Source of the DNA: Auanema rhodensis
Taxonomy: Eukaryota > Nematoda > Chromadorea > Rhabditida > Rhabditidae
Assembly: GCA_964057225.1 (NCBI GenBank)
Contig: OZ059898.1
Coordinates: forward strand, 6,696,001 to 6,760,000
Direction of reading: 5' to 3'
Length of the DNA: 64,000 nucleotides
The number at the start of each line of letters is the position of its first letter. Position 1 is the stretch's first letter. Of the stretch, positions 1 to 12,152 are shown piece by piece. Made by a program: the position numbers and the translations under genes. Below the pieces are notes generated by a model. It saw only the letters and a list, made by a program, of their open reading frames with translations. It was not told the DNA's origin and did not search any database.

Positions 1-798
1 CACGTGATTCACGTAATTAGCTATTTAAATTAAAATGAAAGAATATGAACGGTTGTTGTTCCATTTATCAAAGTTTAAAGCATTTTATTGTTTTTGTTAA
101 ACTTAATTTCATAAAGTTGGTAATGAATAAAGAAAATTAATCCAACTTTATAATAAAACATGATCGTACAGGTTAAAATGGTATGTTTTCTTATGTTTTT
201 TTAAAGAAAAAGAAATCCGGTTTGTCTTTTATTATAGGTTTCCGAAATCATTTTTTGCTTTATATTGTATAATTAGCATTGACTAGGAAGTAATATTATT
301 TTTTTATATTCAAAATCTCTATAGATTCTCGATTGATGAATACTCTCATTTGAACTTTTTTTTTTGGATTTTACTTTAACCTTTGAAAATATGCATATTA
401 TATGTGAATATATGAGTGAAAGAAAAGAAAAATAGGATGAAGGAAGATTTTGTAGAATAGGACATTCGATTCGTTGAGAGCGTCCAAAAGGACTAATTAC
501 TTCTCTGCGCACATCTCGCCTTGTATTTTAGGTTTCTACACGTGTATGATGATGATGATGATGGCATGACTTGTATAAAGGTTAAAAAGAATGATCTATA
601 GATAGAATAACTATATAATTATTGAAAACTATAAATACTATATGTATATATAACCTAATAAATCCAATAATAATGTTTGAATGCATCTTGTTTGTATGAT
701 GATGATGATAATTGTGAATAGGGAGGTAGGAGTGTGGATAACGTAAATAAGGATAAATACATGTTTTTTTGTTGAGTAAATTATATTAAAATTCTAAC
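1..798. other. AT-rich sequence, probably intron of the gene entering from 1094
   Basis: No convincing exon was found here. If the minus-strand gene at 799-1094 continues leftwards, this stretch would be its next intron, because the donor at 798-797 has no clear acceptor and exon partner inside the window. Short GAT trinucleotide runs lie near 546-563 and 697-710. A slightly GC-richer patch at 430-540 has a short open frame on the minus strand, but its composition is not protein-like. Confidence 0.4.
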
Positions 799-1094
799 CT
801 TATATGAAAATTTCCAGTTTGTACATAAACTGCATCAACTTTATAATTATCAGATATTTGTTGACATGTTGTATCACGACTTATACTTGCAACAGTACTA
901 CGATCTCCTTCAGCTGAATATAATCGCAATGAACATAATTGCTTATTAGATATAACAGGAGGTCGTATAGTTGATTTCTAATAAATATAATAGTTAATAT
1001 AGTTAATATATAATTAATATATTACCTGGCTTACATATTTTCTTTGGTATGTTAGACCAGATGCTGTATTATTTGAATTAGATCTGTTGATCAT
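799..1094 (-). CDS. 5' part of an unidentified gene, possibly with a Ras-association-like fold
   Basis: Two minus-strand exons, 1094-1026 and 977-799, join in phase through a 48-bp intron with GT and AG ends. They encode about 82 residues beginning MINRSNSNNT. The ATG at 1094 has an in-frame stop six codons upstream, which supports it as the start. The second exon includes the segment LCSLRLYSAEGDRSTV followed by a Thr-Cys-Gln stretch. That pattern resembles the first two beta strands of ubiquitin-like Ras-association domains (Grb7/MIG-10/PHLPP type), but the match is too short to assign a family. The exon ends in phase 2 at a GT donor, so the protein must continue to the left, probably outside the window. 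Real exons are likely; the identity is open. Confidence 0.42.
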
Positions 1095-1886
1095 TTCATT
1101 TCCACTTTCTTATAATTATAAATTGTTATTCAGTAACTAAAATAAAAATAATTTAATTTATATAATATATAAATTAATAAGATTATAAGATTATAAATAA
1201 AAAATAGTTTGTATGAATACTAGAGAGGTATAGATTGAAGGTGAGATGACTAGGGAGAGGTAATGCTAGAATAGGTTGGTTAGGATAGTTGGGGAGAGCA
1301 GGTCCATAATTGACCATAATAAGCGATGCGTGTTCATCTTTCTCTTCTTACTCTTTCTCTCTATTTCTCTCACCTCATACTCATTTTCTCTTTTGACCAT
1401 CATCAGGCCTTTTCTCTACCTACAGCTAGATACCTCTTTCAACTGACTGTCAGAAGGTCAGCCAAACTTCCCTTCTCCACTAGGTTTCGATGTAGTATGT
1501 TCATTGGGACCATTTCTGAGATTTAAAAGTTTTTTCAATGAAAATAAAAAAATGTTGAAGTTAAGTATAAGAAAGAATATAATTATAAAAATAAAATAAA
1601 AAAGAAATATCTTTGATTATATAATATTCGTTTATTTTCTTATTAAAATTATATTTTAAACTGTTAAATAGAAGGAATAAGAATGAATCTGATATCTCTG
1701 GATATACATATACATGTTTTAGATATAATTTTATAACTTTTTAAGAAATTATAAAAAGAAAAGTTGATAATAAAGTAATGTAGTATACAATATATTATTA
1801 AATATATGTATATATTTACTTATACATATCTATTCTTCTATATATAATTTATGTTTTTTTTCTTTTATGTGTTAAAACAATTTCAG

Positions 1887-2011
1887 AAAATTGTTGGAAC
1901 TGCAAAGAAGACGATAAAGATGTGAAAACGAGCCTTACAGGCGTGGCTTTTAGCTTCAAAAAAGTGGTCGTACCAACGGATTTTCTTTGATACGCTTTAG
2001 ATTTTCCATCC
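1887..2011. other. GC-richer island, open on both strands; small exon or non-coding RNA
   Basis: This 125-bp patch is much less AT-rich than its surroundings. On the plus strand an acceptor-like TTTCAG at about 1881-1886 is followed by a frame with a CWNC motif that stops near 1989. On the minus strand an ATG at 2011 opens a 53-codon frame containing a 39-bp segment with GT and AG ends. Neither peptide resembles a family I know. It could be a terminal exon, a first exon, or a structured RNA. Confidence 0.25.
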
Positions 2012-2736
2012 ATGAAATTTGTCGTTTTGTCATAATTCGTTTCTTTATTTGAAGTTTTTTTGTAGATTTCATTTAATCATATTATAAAATTCTTATTATA
2101 TACATCTCTTTCTTTTTCATGTTAATTATATAAAATTTTATATTTTTATTTCTTCTTCTTCTTCTTCTTTTAAAATTTAAATGAAAACTTTTATTTATTT
2201 TTATAAAATAGATGGACATTTTGAATTATTTGTCAACCTCATTTAACTGAATTTCTACTTTTTTTTTATTTTAAAAATGTAAACTTAATGTATTGTAAAT
2301 GAGAATACTTAAAGTAAGAATGAAAAAAAAACAACATACACACACAAAACTTTATTCTAAGTTCAAGAGAATAAAAGAACAGAAGAAATGAACTAAAAAG
2401 AAATGAGAGCGAAATCTTCAGATGGCATAGGATTTCCGGTTTGTGAACCATCTAGTTTCATTCACTTTTGTATCATTTAGAATGCCATAGAGTTTCCTTT
2501 AGGTACTTGTCTTCTGGATTATTCACTAATTGAAGATTCTACATAATATCCGGCCAAATAACTCATTATTCACTATTTCTCATTATCAAACATTGTAAAA
2601 AGTGTGTGTATGTGTATCTATTTATACGTATAGTATATGTTTTGTTATTTACCAAAGTCGAGTGTGCTTTTACTTTTTTTTTCTTTATAAATATCTTCTT
2701 AGTTCTGAGTAATTTTACTATAAAATAATTATTTTA

Positions 2737-2772
<36 letters not shown>

Positions 2773-2956
2773 TAAAAAGGTTTAATTGATAGATAGATAG
2801 ATGTTAATCAACATCTATTTATCATTTTCTTTTTCCTGCTTCATTTTTTTTCCACAAATTTGATCTGATTGTCACACTCAGAAAGCTATATGTTTGATTT
2901 TTCTCAAGAAAGTTCATTTTATGTTTCATCAATATTAATCAATTTAATATAATTAT

Positions 2957-2963
2957 TTTAGTT
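2957..2963 (+). promoter_or_regulatory. Probable spliced-leader acceptor before the mucin-like gene
   Basis: The sequence TTTTAG ends at 2961, two bases before the ATG at 2964, and follows an AT-rich stretch. An acceptor with no upstream donor this close to the start codon is typical of trans-spliced nematode mRNAs. The leader itself is added in trans and cannot be seen here. Confidence 0.5.
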
Positions 2964-4448
2964 ATGATGAAGTTTATTCAATATATTATTATATTTCTTC
3001 TAATTCATACTACTATTTCTATTTTACAACCTATACTTCCTCCTTTACCAATAGATGAAACACAAAACTCTGAAGAATTCGAGTTTGTTTTTCTTTTTCT
3101 TTTTAAATATTTGTATATTTTAAGATTTAATATTGATGGAAGTCCAGATGAACAATTTCAATTAAACTTAAATAGTAATGAAGAAACAGAAATCTTGGAG
3201 GAAAAATCAAGTTCAATCAAACCAGAAGAGAATGCTTCATTTGAAACCACTACTGATGCTGTTTCTACTTCCTCATCTACACCAACAACTTCTACCAGTA
3301 GTACAACATCTCTTCCAACATCGGAAAACTTGCCAACGACAATGATAACGACTACAGTTTCTACAATAACGACAACTTCTTCATCCAAAGATGATGTTCA
3401 TGTTACTATTCCACTTCCATTGGAAGCATTAGAAACTGAAGTTCCATCATTTCACAAATTTTTTGATCGTTTAGAGTAATATAGTAATCGTTTTGTAATA
3501 ATAATTAATATATATATTTTAGTAAAACAACCGATGCTCCAACAACACTTACAACTACTGATAAACAGAAAACTACAGCTACTTTATCAACTTTGAATGA
3601 ATCTTCTTCTACAACTTCTGCAATAAATCCAACTATTACAACTACTTCAATTGCTACAACTAGCTCAACTACCACTCAAACTACACCAACTACAACCACA
3701 TCTGAATCCTTTTCATCTACAACAAAAAAAATTATTTCATCAACTTCTACAAGTCTTATTCCAAAGGAGAATACTTCATCAACTCCTAAAATTCTCAAAA
3801 TTGCTGTCAGTTTTCTACTGAATCAATACGTAAATCAATTTTTTTTTCAGAAGCTTACGAAGATCCAAAAAAATTTAACTGGAGCTTTTACGACAACAAC
3901 TATTAAACCTGTCCCATGTATTCATTTTCAATTAAATCATTTCTTTCTTATATAAAATATATTTTAGTACATCGTCGACGAATTGGAAGAACACGTTTAG
4001 TTAAATTAGTTAGCTTAAATGGAACTGTTGTTCGAATGCCATCTCGAATTCACCAAAGTCCTGAAAATCAAGTAACCACATCGTTAAAGCCATCTACAAC
4101 AACTATTCATCCTCATACTACAACTTCCATATCAATTATAAGTCGTAAGCCTTCTATCATAGTCTCGTCGTCGTCATTCGAGCCAGCACATTTGTTTGAA
4201 AAATCATCGAAATTCATGAATCATCATTCCCACACAAATAAAAAGCACAGCAATGTAATACAGGTAAATTGATTTTATTATTATTTTTAATAAATATAAT
4301 ATATTATATAAATAGTTATTTTAATATTAAAATTTAGATAAATGATATTGAAACTAAGGAATTAGCAACTTCAAGACCAACTATACTTCGTCGACATCAT
4401 CGTCATAGTGGAATAAGCCATAGCAAGATTCATAGAATTCGTATATAA
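2964..4448 (+). CDS. Secreted Thr/Ser-rich mucin-like protein
   Basis: Six exons (2964-3082, 3125-3475, 3523-3805, 3851-3917, 3968-4263, 4338-4448) give about 408 residues. Introns are 42-74 bp; the first and third are multiples of three, so the unspliced frame also stays open. Residues 1-19 form a signal peptide (MMK followed by a hydrophobic run ending TTIS). An acidic stretch comes next, then two long Thr/Ser-rich blocks typical of O-glycosylated mucin-like stalks. A basic segment, HRRRIGRTRLVK, is encoded at the start of exon 5, and the protein ends in a His/Arg-rich tail (RRHHRHSG) without a membrane span or obvious GPI signal. It is therefore predicted to be secreted, perhaps to cuticle, gut lumen or glycocalyx. 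Low-complexity composition prevents orthologue assignment. The RRR-R segment could be a proprotein cleavage site. Confidence 0.7.
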
Positions 4449-4480
4449 TTTATTATATATTTTTATAACATTATATTATA

Positions 4481-4486
4481 AATAAA
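4481..4486 (+). terminator. Polyadenylation signal AATAAA
   Basis: Canonical AATAAA 33 bases after the stop codon at 4448, followed by a T-rich stretch. It fits as the 3' end signal of the mucin-like gene. Confidence 0.6.
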
Positions 4487-5166
4487 ATATTTTATTTCTT
4501 TTTTTTTTGTTGTTTATACTAAATTGGTAAAGGTTATGTAATCCAAATCACTTGAAAAAGATTGTATTAGCTATTCACTTATCAAACTTTGATAAGAAAT
4601 CGACAATTTTTGTTGTTTTTTTTTTGAAGTTGATAACATGTGGCAATTCCAATGAACATACTATTCATAATCAGAAATTACAAATATATGATTCAGACAC
4701 TGTAAAACGAAAAGTGATGTGTCATCATCATGTCTCCTCCTTCCAGCCCCCGTCTATGAGTTCTTCTTATGTTTTCCATTCACTGCTCATATACGTAATG
4801 CTATATTCTTTCGTCTTCTTCTTTTTATATAAAAATATTTTTATTTCTTCATTATTACGTGTCTTTCTCTCCTTTTCTTTCTTTTTCTCTTTAATTCATT
4901 TTCATATAACGTTTGATATATCTTGATAAACATATGATCAAATTAGCTTCTTCAAACCATTTGAACATCACTTTTTCTCTCTGTCTCTTATCATAGAGTC
5001 TCAGTTTTTTTTCTATAATTTTAATCAATTATATATATTCTATTATACATTTATATAATATTATTATATTTTATAAATATTTTATATTCTACTTTTTTAT
5101 TTCTTCTATCATATAATCATTTTTAAAAAAAAATCTTTTTTTTTAAGAGTCGGAGAATCCGAATTA
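4487..5166. other. Intergenic region and presumed promoter of the Mesh-like gene
   Basis: About 680 bp of AT-rich, pyrimidine-run-rich sequence. A 124-codon open frame at 4552-4926 is dominated by Phe, Leu and Ser from T-rich DNA, shows no recognisable motif, and has no intron structure like its neighbours, so I do not call it a gene. The segment presumably holds the promoter and outron of the Mesh-like gene. Confidence 0.5.
5131..5147 (+). promoter_or_regulatory. Probable spliced-leader acceptor before the Mesh-like gene
   Basis: A run of T residues ends in TTTTAAG with AG at 5146-5147, 20 bases upstream of the ATG at 5167 and without a paired donor. Position and sequence fit a trans-splice site, leaving a very short 5' UTR. 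Confidence 0.45.
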
Positions 5167-8100
5167 ATGTCGAAACTTCGGTTACCGACACTCCGATTAG
5201 GGCCGTCTTCGGTTCTAATTCTTCTTCTTCTAATTCATGATATTTCTTGCCAATTTAATCAACAACAACAACAACAATCATTTCCTAATAACCCTCTTGG
5301 TCAACAAGCATCATCGTCTTTCGTTGATTCTCATGGACATAATCGTTTTACAGAATATGATGGTATAAATTATAATAAATAAACATAATTTATATATTGG
5401 TATTTCAGAAAATCTTGTGAAATATGGAGAAGAAGCTAGTGATTCACGAATTACTGATAATCAACGTCAAAATGGTTTACAAATTCGTTTACATAACTTT
5501 TTTCCCTATTATGGTGGACGTTATAACTATACTATGGTTAGTAATTATATTATATTAATTTAATTTAGATTTATTATAGTTTAAGCTTATAATATCAAAG
5601 TTCAAACCAACATTACGCATTCTTTAAGCTTTTATCAAAAAAAAAATTTTAACGCCCACATTGAGAGAAATGTGAATCATAAGTATATTATGAAAGATGA
5701 AAATAGTATGCATGGCAATCAACTTTATTTGTTAAAGATTTATCGATTTCTTATCGTTTTTGAAACTTATCATCATCTTCTATGTGTACTTTTCGAGATT
5801 TGTTTGACTCAAACACCTTCAATTTCTCTACGATCATACAATTGAATTGGTTAATAATTTCACCAAATGATTAAAATAAATATAAAAGAATAATTAACTA
5901 AAGAAAAGAAAAAATAATATAATTTAGATTTCAACAAATGGATTTATTAGTTTTGCTTATTTTTCTGATGATTCACCATCAATGACAGTAGGATTAGATG
6001 TTGATTGGCCAAGTCAAAGTGATCCAGCAGTTATTGCTCCATATATGTGCAAGTAAGATATATACATATTTCATATAAATTTAAATAAAAAGAAATATTA
6101 AAACAAAACTTCTATATATGATGTATATAGATGAAACGATAGATGATGTATATCATGTTTATTCAAAAAAAATTGACATTTTCACAAAGAAAGCAACTCC
6201 TTCTGAATCATTTTCTTCAAAAATTGCGTCATCGGTCAAAAAGTTCTTTTAACAAAACTTCTCATTGAAAATGTTTTTTTTTTGGTAAATCGTACTATCC
6301 ATATTTGCATGAACTATTTGTGATTTTGAGCAAAAAAAAGGACCATGAGATGGCTAATAGCATTAGTTCAAAAGAAAAAAAAAGATTTGTAACATCATGT
6401 AACATCACCTAAAAGATAAATTCGAACAGTTAAATATTCTTTTATAATAATAATTATTATTATAGCCAATCAATAATTTATATTTTAGACAACGTATTCA
6501 AAGTGGACAAGGTCTTCAATCTCAAATTTACTATCGTTTAGAGGTTCGTCAAGATGTTGCTCCACATAATTATGCAAGACGTATGTTTTTTCTACTGATA
6601 ACTGACTAATTATATATATATATTATTTCTAAACTAAACTATTAAAGAAAATGATGGTAGACGATCAATATGTCAAGGAAAACCAGAATATTTCAAATGT
6701 GATGAACAATCTGATGAATTCTTAGATTCTATGCAAAAAGCCTTAATGCGTATGTTTTTCTTTAACTTTTAACTTATATGAATATAAGTATACAAACTGA
6801 TTCAAATAAAATTTTAGAAGGAGTTGCTGGTGCATCAACATTTAGAGCTGAAGCTGCATTAGTTGTAACCTGGGTTAATATGAGGCCCAATATAGGATCT
6901 GAGCGTGGACTCGCAACATATCAATTAGTTTGGTTAACAGATGCTCAAGTAAGATTTTAAATTTTTAAATTATAATTAATCAATTGATATTTATTTATTT
7001 AGGGATTACAATCATATACAATGATTAATTATAATAAATTAGGATTTGATGCTGCTGATATGAATGGAAATTCTAGAACAGGAAAATGTCAAGTAAATAT
7101 AAATATATTATATATAATATATATATATATTTGTATTTAAGGCTTTATTCAATGGTGGTAATCATACGGGAACTATTTCTCTTGATTTAAATGAAATGAC
7201 TAAACAACAACCATCATCCTTAGCGTCAAGATCTTCTGTACCACATGTTGTTCGTGGAAGGTATAACATTTAATTATTTTTCAACTTTTACGTGGAAGTT
7301 CACGTAAGCCTTGAGTGCTTCTTCGCTGCGCGTGAAAGTACACGTAAGCCTTGAGTGCTTCTTCGCTGCGCGTGAAAGTACACGTAAGCCTTGCGTGCTT
7401 CTTCGCTGCGCGTGAAAGTACACGCAAGCTACGAGTGCTTCTTCGCTCTTCGTGAAAGTTCACGCAAGCTACGAGTGCTTCTTCGCTCTTCGTGAAAGTT
7501 CACGTAAGCTACGAGTGCTTCACAACTTTTCAAATTCAAATTTCAAACGATTAAATGGAATATTTTACTTCAGATATTTTCATCGTGTTGATGATATTGT
7601 ACGGCCAGCAGGATGCAGTAATAAAACAGGAGGAACCTGTAAGCTTAACTATATACTAGATTAATTATATATTAACTATTTAAGTTCCATTATTGATTTA
7701 TCCTAATATTGTTTCAATGCTTGGACAAGTAAACGTAGATGTAAATGGTTTATGCTTGAATCCATCAACAACATATGTTTTGATGATTGAACAACGTCAG
7801 GTATATATATAAACTTATTCTTTTATATATTATCTGAAATATTATATTAATTATTAGATAGCACCATGTGAAATTGTGAATCCTTCAATAGCTAGATGTA
7901 CATTGCCAAAAATTCAAGATTGGGGAACAAAAACAGTTTATTTTCAACCACAATCAGGATTATCAAATGATGAAAAAGCATATGTAGGATTTATATATTT
8001 TGGTAATAATTATAATTATCTATACAGATACATATATATAATATTATATTAATTATAGTTCCTCCAACAATTGATCCAATGAGATTAGATATAGGTGATA

Positions 8101-11100
8101 TTCATTCATGGTATTTAAATCCACCACCAAGTACAATGACTATAAAATGGTTAGATATACCATAAATAATTTACAAATTTATATTATACTATATGATATA
8201 TTTAAGGTATCCTCGAAATTTTTCTTTGCCTCGAACTGAAACAGAGTTTGCTCGAATGAACTATTTCGATGATTCTGTATATAATGTTCAATTAGGATTA
8301 TATGTTGTTGGGTATGCTGAAGCTAAAAATGAACAAGCTCGAAAATTTACACCACAACATCGTGTATTAGCTAGGTATTATATATAAATTATATAAATAT
8401 AGTTTAACTATAATATATTAAAGACTAGCTACATATTCTAATCGTGGAGATGAATACTATCGTTGGAATCCAATGGTTGAAAAGTTACATTTGGAACAAG
8501 ATGTTGAGCAATGGTATTTAAGTAAAGAAGAACAAAGAAAAGATTTATTTAAATATCGGTAACTATATATTCATTATAAATATAATTTTTATAATTAATT
8601 ATATTGTAGATTTGGTTATTTAAAATTAGCAAGAATACCTACAAATGATGCTACTTCAACATTTAATATTGATAAAGGAATTAATATTGAATTACCTGAA
8701 GGGTGAGCTTATAATATTATTTATAAAATATAATTTATATATATACTATATATTATTATTATTATATTTATTATTTTAGAATGGTTTCTTCTCCAATATC
8801 TTTACATTGGCTATGGAGTTTAACAGAAGTTGTTTCACCAAATTATCGACATGATAAAGAAAGTAAAATTAAACTTGTTAAAGAAAAGGTTTATTCTTAA
8901 TTTTTATATAATATAATATTAAATGTTTTTAGTCTCAACTAATGTGTCATAATTGGTATGATGAAGATGGAGCTTTAACGAATTTTATTAAAGATACTGA
9001 GAGTAACTTCAGTTGTCCATGTACAGAACATCAAGCTCGTGTGGACATTGGTCGTTTTATGCCACATCCTCGTTGTAGTTATGTATGTTTTTACTATTTT
9101 AATTATATGATATATATTAATATAATTTAAGCTTTTCCGTGATATATCATGCACAGAAACATTAGGTGCAATGAATTGTTATATGTCAGCTCAAAATGTA
9201 CAAGGTAGCATTAATCGTAGAACTAAGCATGGTGATGAACATTCGTAAGTATTTTTTATATTTTTATATTATATACTATTCAAATAATATATAGATCATA
9301 TTCAACTCATTATGGACAAACATGTTGCTATGATTCGAAAGGATTTTTAATGCAATCTAGTTATCAACCTGTTATTAAAGTTGAAGAATCTACACCATAT
9401 TCTCCAGGATTTCCAACACGTGCATATGAAATGGGATCAGATCCATATCAGGGAATGTTTGAAGTACTATATTAATTATTATTTATTCATTCTAATTATA
9501 TTATTTAGGTTCCTGGTTTATCTACATTTCATCATGATATTATGCCTTATTATTTTTGTTGTAAATTTGCTGATTTTCGTTGTCAATTGTTTTATTGGAG
9601 ACGACCATCTTCTTCATGTCAAGCATATGAACCAGCTGTTACAGGTATATTAACTATAACATGTAATATATAACATTTCTTATAGGATCTGTCTTGGGTG
9701 CTGGTGTCATATCTACATTGAATAACAAGAATATTGTGTTCAATGAACCCGGAATTTTCCGTTTCTTACATGCACATCAGACAAAGACAACACCAGAAGT
9801 ACAAATACAGATACGTATGGAACGATTCCCTGATCGTAGCGTTGATTTTGGTAAAATTCATAAACACACGAAGTTATTTTGAGAAAATATTTTCATTTTC
9901 AGGTTCTCATAACATAGAACAAAGAGATTTAGTTCAGCCTACAAATGCTACTGTTATAACAGGCGTTGTTTTACAATCAAGTGGTGCTGATAAGTATAAT
10001 AATAAATATATTTATATATATATAAAGATATTATATAATTTTAGAGTTCATGTTGTTTTACGAAAAGATACAAGAAGAGGACGTTATAAGACATCAATTA
10101 TTGTTGGAAATGTTATAAGATATTTTGATAATATGCATTTACAACGATTTAAAGGTAAAAAGCTTCTTCTTACTTTTTCTTTAAAATTTATATTATTTAA
10201 TATAGGAGTTACTATATATGTTAATAATATTGCTAAAGGACAAGCTGAAATCTTTGTTGTTTTGGATAAAGCTCAAATAGGTTTACGTATAAGGTTAGAT
10301 CAAGTTTATAACTTTATTTATTATAAATAATATTTAAGAGAATCATATGCTATTGATATTGATACGAAATTCCAATATATGGAAAGTCTTGGATTACTTG
10401 ATGTTCAAATATCAGTTCCACCTCAATATAAAGTTGTAAGTTTACATAATAGATATAATTAAAACTATTATTTATACTTTAGCATCGTCGAGATGGTACA
10501 CCAAGAGATATAAATGATCCAAAAATTGAAGGATTAATCAATCCATATCCTGATGATCCTTATAATGATCAATATGGTTCAACATTATTATGGAGTAATG
10601 TTAATGATGGAGGAAATCGTAATTCTTTATTAAAATGTTAGTTATTTTATAAAATAAAACAAAAAAAAATATATATATAATATATAATATGATAATATTT
10701 ATATAACTTTTATTATATTTTAGATAAAATTAAAGGCGATTATGAAACACAAAACGTTGATTTACAACAACATAGCGATGATACTCAAGATTTATTCCAA
10801 GCTCGTAATGAACAAGAAAAAATGTTCCAGGTTGAAGAATTTTATATTATTATTTCTTAATAAATTAAATATATTTAGGCATTTGCTGATCATTATTTAA
10901 AAGGACCTGTATATAAAGTCGCTTCAAAGTATCAGCAGTAAGTTAATATTCTTATAAATTATTATAATTATATAATTATTAATTTACAGCACACCATTTG
11001 TTCCACAAACTGAAGCTGATTTCAAGCAATTTTTACGTTTTTGTACTACTATTCAACGTAAAAACATTTTAAAACATAACTAATTCAAAGTATACAAACT

Positions 11101-12152
11101 ATGATTTTCAGCCGAATATATGAGTGTAAACGATCGACGATATGCTCGTTGTCCTCATCATCTTTCGTATTTGGAATCTGATTGTGGACAAGATGTTACT
11201 TGTATGTATGATGCTGTAATGCTTCAGGTTTGCATATATAAACAAATTTAATTTAATTCAAAAATCATAATTATAGGCTCAATTACTTGGAGAAGAATCA
11301 CGTGAATCTTTTTATACTTATGTAGAGAATCGTCAACTAGGAGAAGGTCGCTACAATAGTTGTGGAGCTATGAATATAGAATATCCAGAATATTTAATTA
11401 AGGTGATACCTTTTTCATTTTTTATTTTATTTTTTTTTATTTTAGGGACCATCAAGTGGAGAACCCGCCTATTTGGAAGGAAACTCATTATCATTTAGTT
11501 GTTTCCAAACTCATATTGTGAAAGGAACTTCAGATTTTACTTGTAATAACTTATTCTATTGATTGAATTTTTCATATTTCAACTTATAGGTCATCGAATT
11601 AAGAATGAACGAGATAATACATATAGATTCCAATGGACACAAGGTGGTCAACCATGGTGTAGAGCTAGGTAAAATATATTTTAAAATAATAAATTATAAA
11701 AAATTTAAATAAATTTAGAGCAACTGATAATGTATTAACATGGTTACAATGGATAGCTATTGCTGTTGGTATTATACTTGTACCTATTATTATCTTTACA
11801 ACATGTTGGGCTATTAAACAAAATCAAAAGAATAAATCTTCAAGAAACATTGCATCAAAGGAAATAGAAATGGTAAAACATAACACTTTGATCATTTTAT
11901 TTATTTATTTTTTAAAAACAAATTTTTAGACTCCATTAAAACCTCGTCAGCCTGATAACTTTTCAACTACTGACTCAGATATTACACGTTTGGACCGAGA
12001 GCCTACTAGCCGAAGTAGGACACCAGTTTTTGGGTTAGTAATCATACATTTAAAAATTAAAATTAAAATTAAAATAAACTCTGTTACTATATATTTAATT
12101 AATATTTTTCAGATATAATCAAAAACATAGGATGAATGAACTCTCAGTTTAA
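5167..12152 (+). CDS. Mesh-like junction protein: NIDO-like, AMOP, VWD-like, Sushi, one TM span
   Basis: Thirty-six exons encode 1375 residues: 5167-5362, 5409-5536, 5928-6052, 6489-6580, 6648-6749, 6818-6948, 7003-7092, 7142-7260, 7574-7638, 7685-7800, 7858-8002, 8059-8149, 8207-8374, 8424-8558, 8610-8702, 8780-8888, 8933-9082, 9132-9244, 9295-9463, 9509-9644, 9686-9850, 9903-9993, 10045-10154, 10206-10293, 10339-10435, 10483-10636, 10724-10830, 10879-10937, 10990-11057, 11112-11227, 11277-11402, 11446-11542, 11590-11668, 11719-11872, 11930-12033, 12113-12152. A signal peptide (residues 1-29) is followed by a short poly-Gln and a NIDO-like region (about 90-330, with STNGFISFAY). The AMOP domain (about 636-720) shows C640, W643, CPC at 663-665, and GRFMPHP before C683. 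A VWD-like region spans about 780-1010 and a Sushi module about 1219-1277; a single span (about 1285-1310) precedes a 65-residue tail. Order and length match Drosophila Mesh and C. elegans K03H1.5. Fly Mesh works at gut smooth septate junctions; a gut epithelial role here is inference. Confidence 0.9.
7261..7573 (+). other. Unusually long, GC-rich intron 8 of the Mesh-like gene
   Basis: This 313-bp intron joins GGA AG to A TAT in phase, with GTATAAC at the donor and ACTTCAG at the acceptor. Most other introns in this gene are about 45-70 bp; intron 2 (391 bp) and intron 3 (436 bp) are the exceptions. About three quarters of it is a 40-bp tandem repeat, listed separately, so its length is explained by repeat expansion. 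Confidence 0.85.
7301..7523 (+). repeat. 40-bp minisatellite, about 5.6 copies, within intron 8
   Basis: Units begin at 7301, 7341, 7381, 7421, 7461 and 7501 (partial). The unit starts CACGTAAGCC or CACGCAAGCT, runs through GAGTGCTTCTTCGCT, and ends CGTGAAAGTA or CGTGAAAGTT. The junction CGTGAAAGTTCACG is a near-perfect palindrome (6-bp stems). Two sub-types exist: the first three units carry GCTGCG and the later ones GCTCTT, with a switch inside unit four. G+C is far above the flanking exons and introns. Each CACGTAAG unit also looks like a 5' splice site. Confidence 0.9.

Larger units (their letters stand above)
1095..2963. other. Intergenic region between divergent genes
   Basis: AT-rich spacer that should contain the 5' regions of the minus-strand gene at 1094 and the plus-strand gene at 2964. 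It has a TTC run (about 2152-2169), an AT dinucleotide run (about 2743-2769) and a short GATA run near 2788-2802. A small GC-richer island at about 1887-2011 stands out and is listed separately. A 66-codon open frame at 1326-1526 is pyrimidine-rich and does not look coding. Confidence 0.5.

Noticed and set aside
1326-1526. 66-codon plus-strand open frame
   Set aside because: Pyrimidine-rich, no family resemblance, no upstream acceptor or downstream structure that would make it an exon.
4552-4926. 124-codon plus-strand open frame before the Mesh-like gene
   Set aside because: T-rich DNA giving Phe/Leu/Ser strings, no motif, no splice pattern; it lies where a promoter and outron are expected.
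7281-7463. Minus-strand open frame with repeated Glu/Arg/Ser peptides
   Set aside because: Produced entirely by the 40-bp minisatellite in intron 8 of the plus-strand Mesh-like gene.
9734-10330. 198-codon plus-strand open frame
   Set aside because: It reads out of frame through real exons and through introns of the Mesh-like gene; the correct frame uses spliced exons 9686-9850, 9903-9993, 10045-10154 and 10206-10293.
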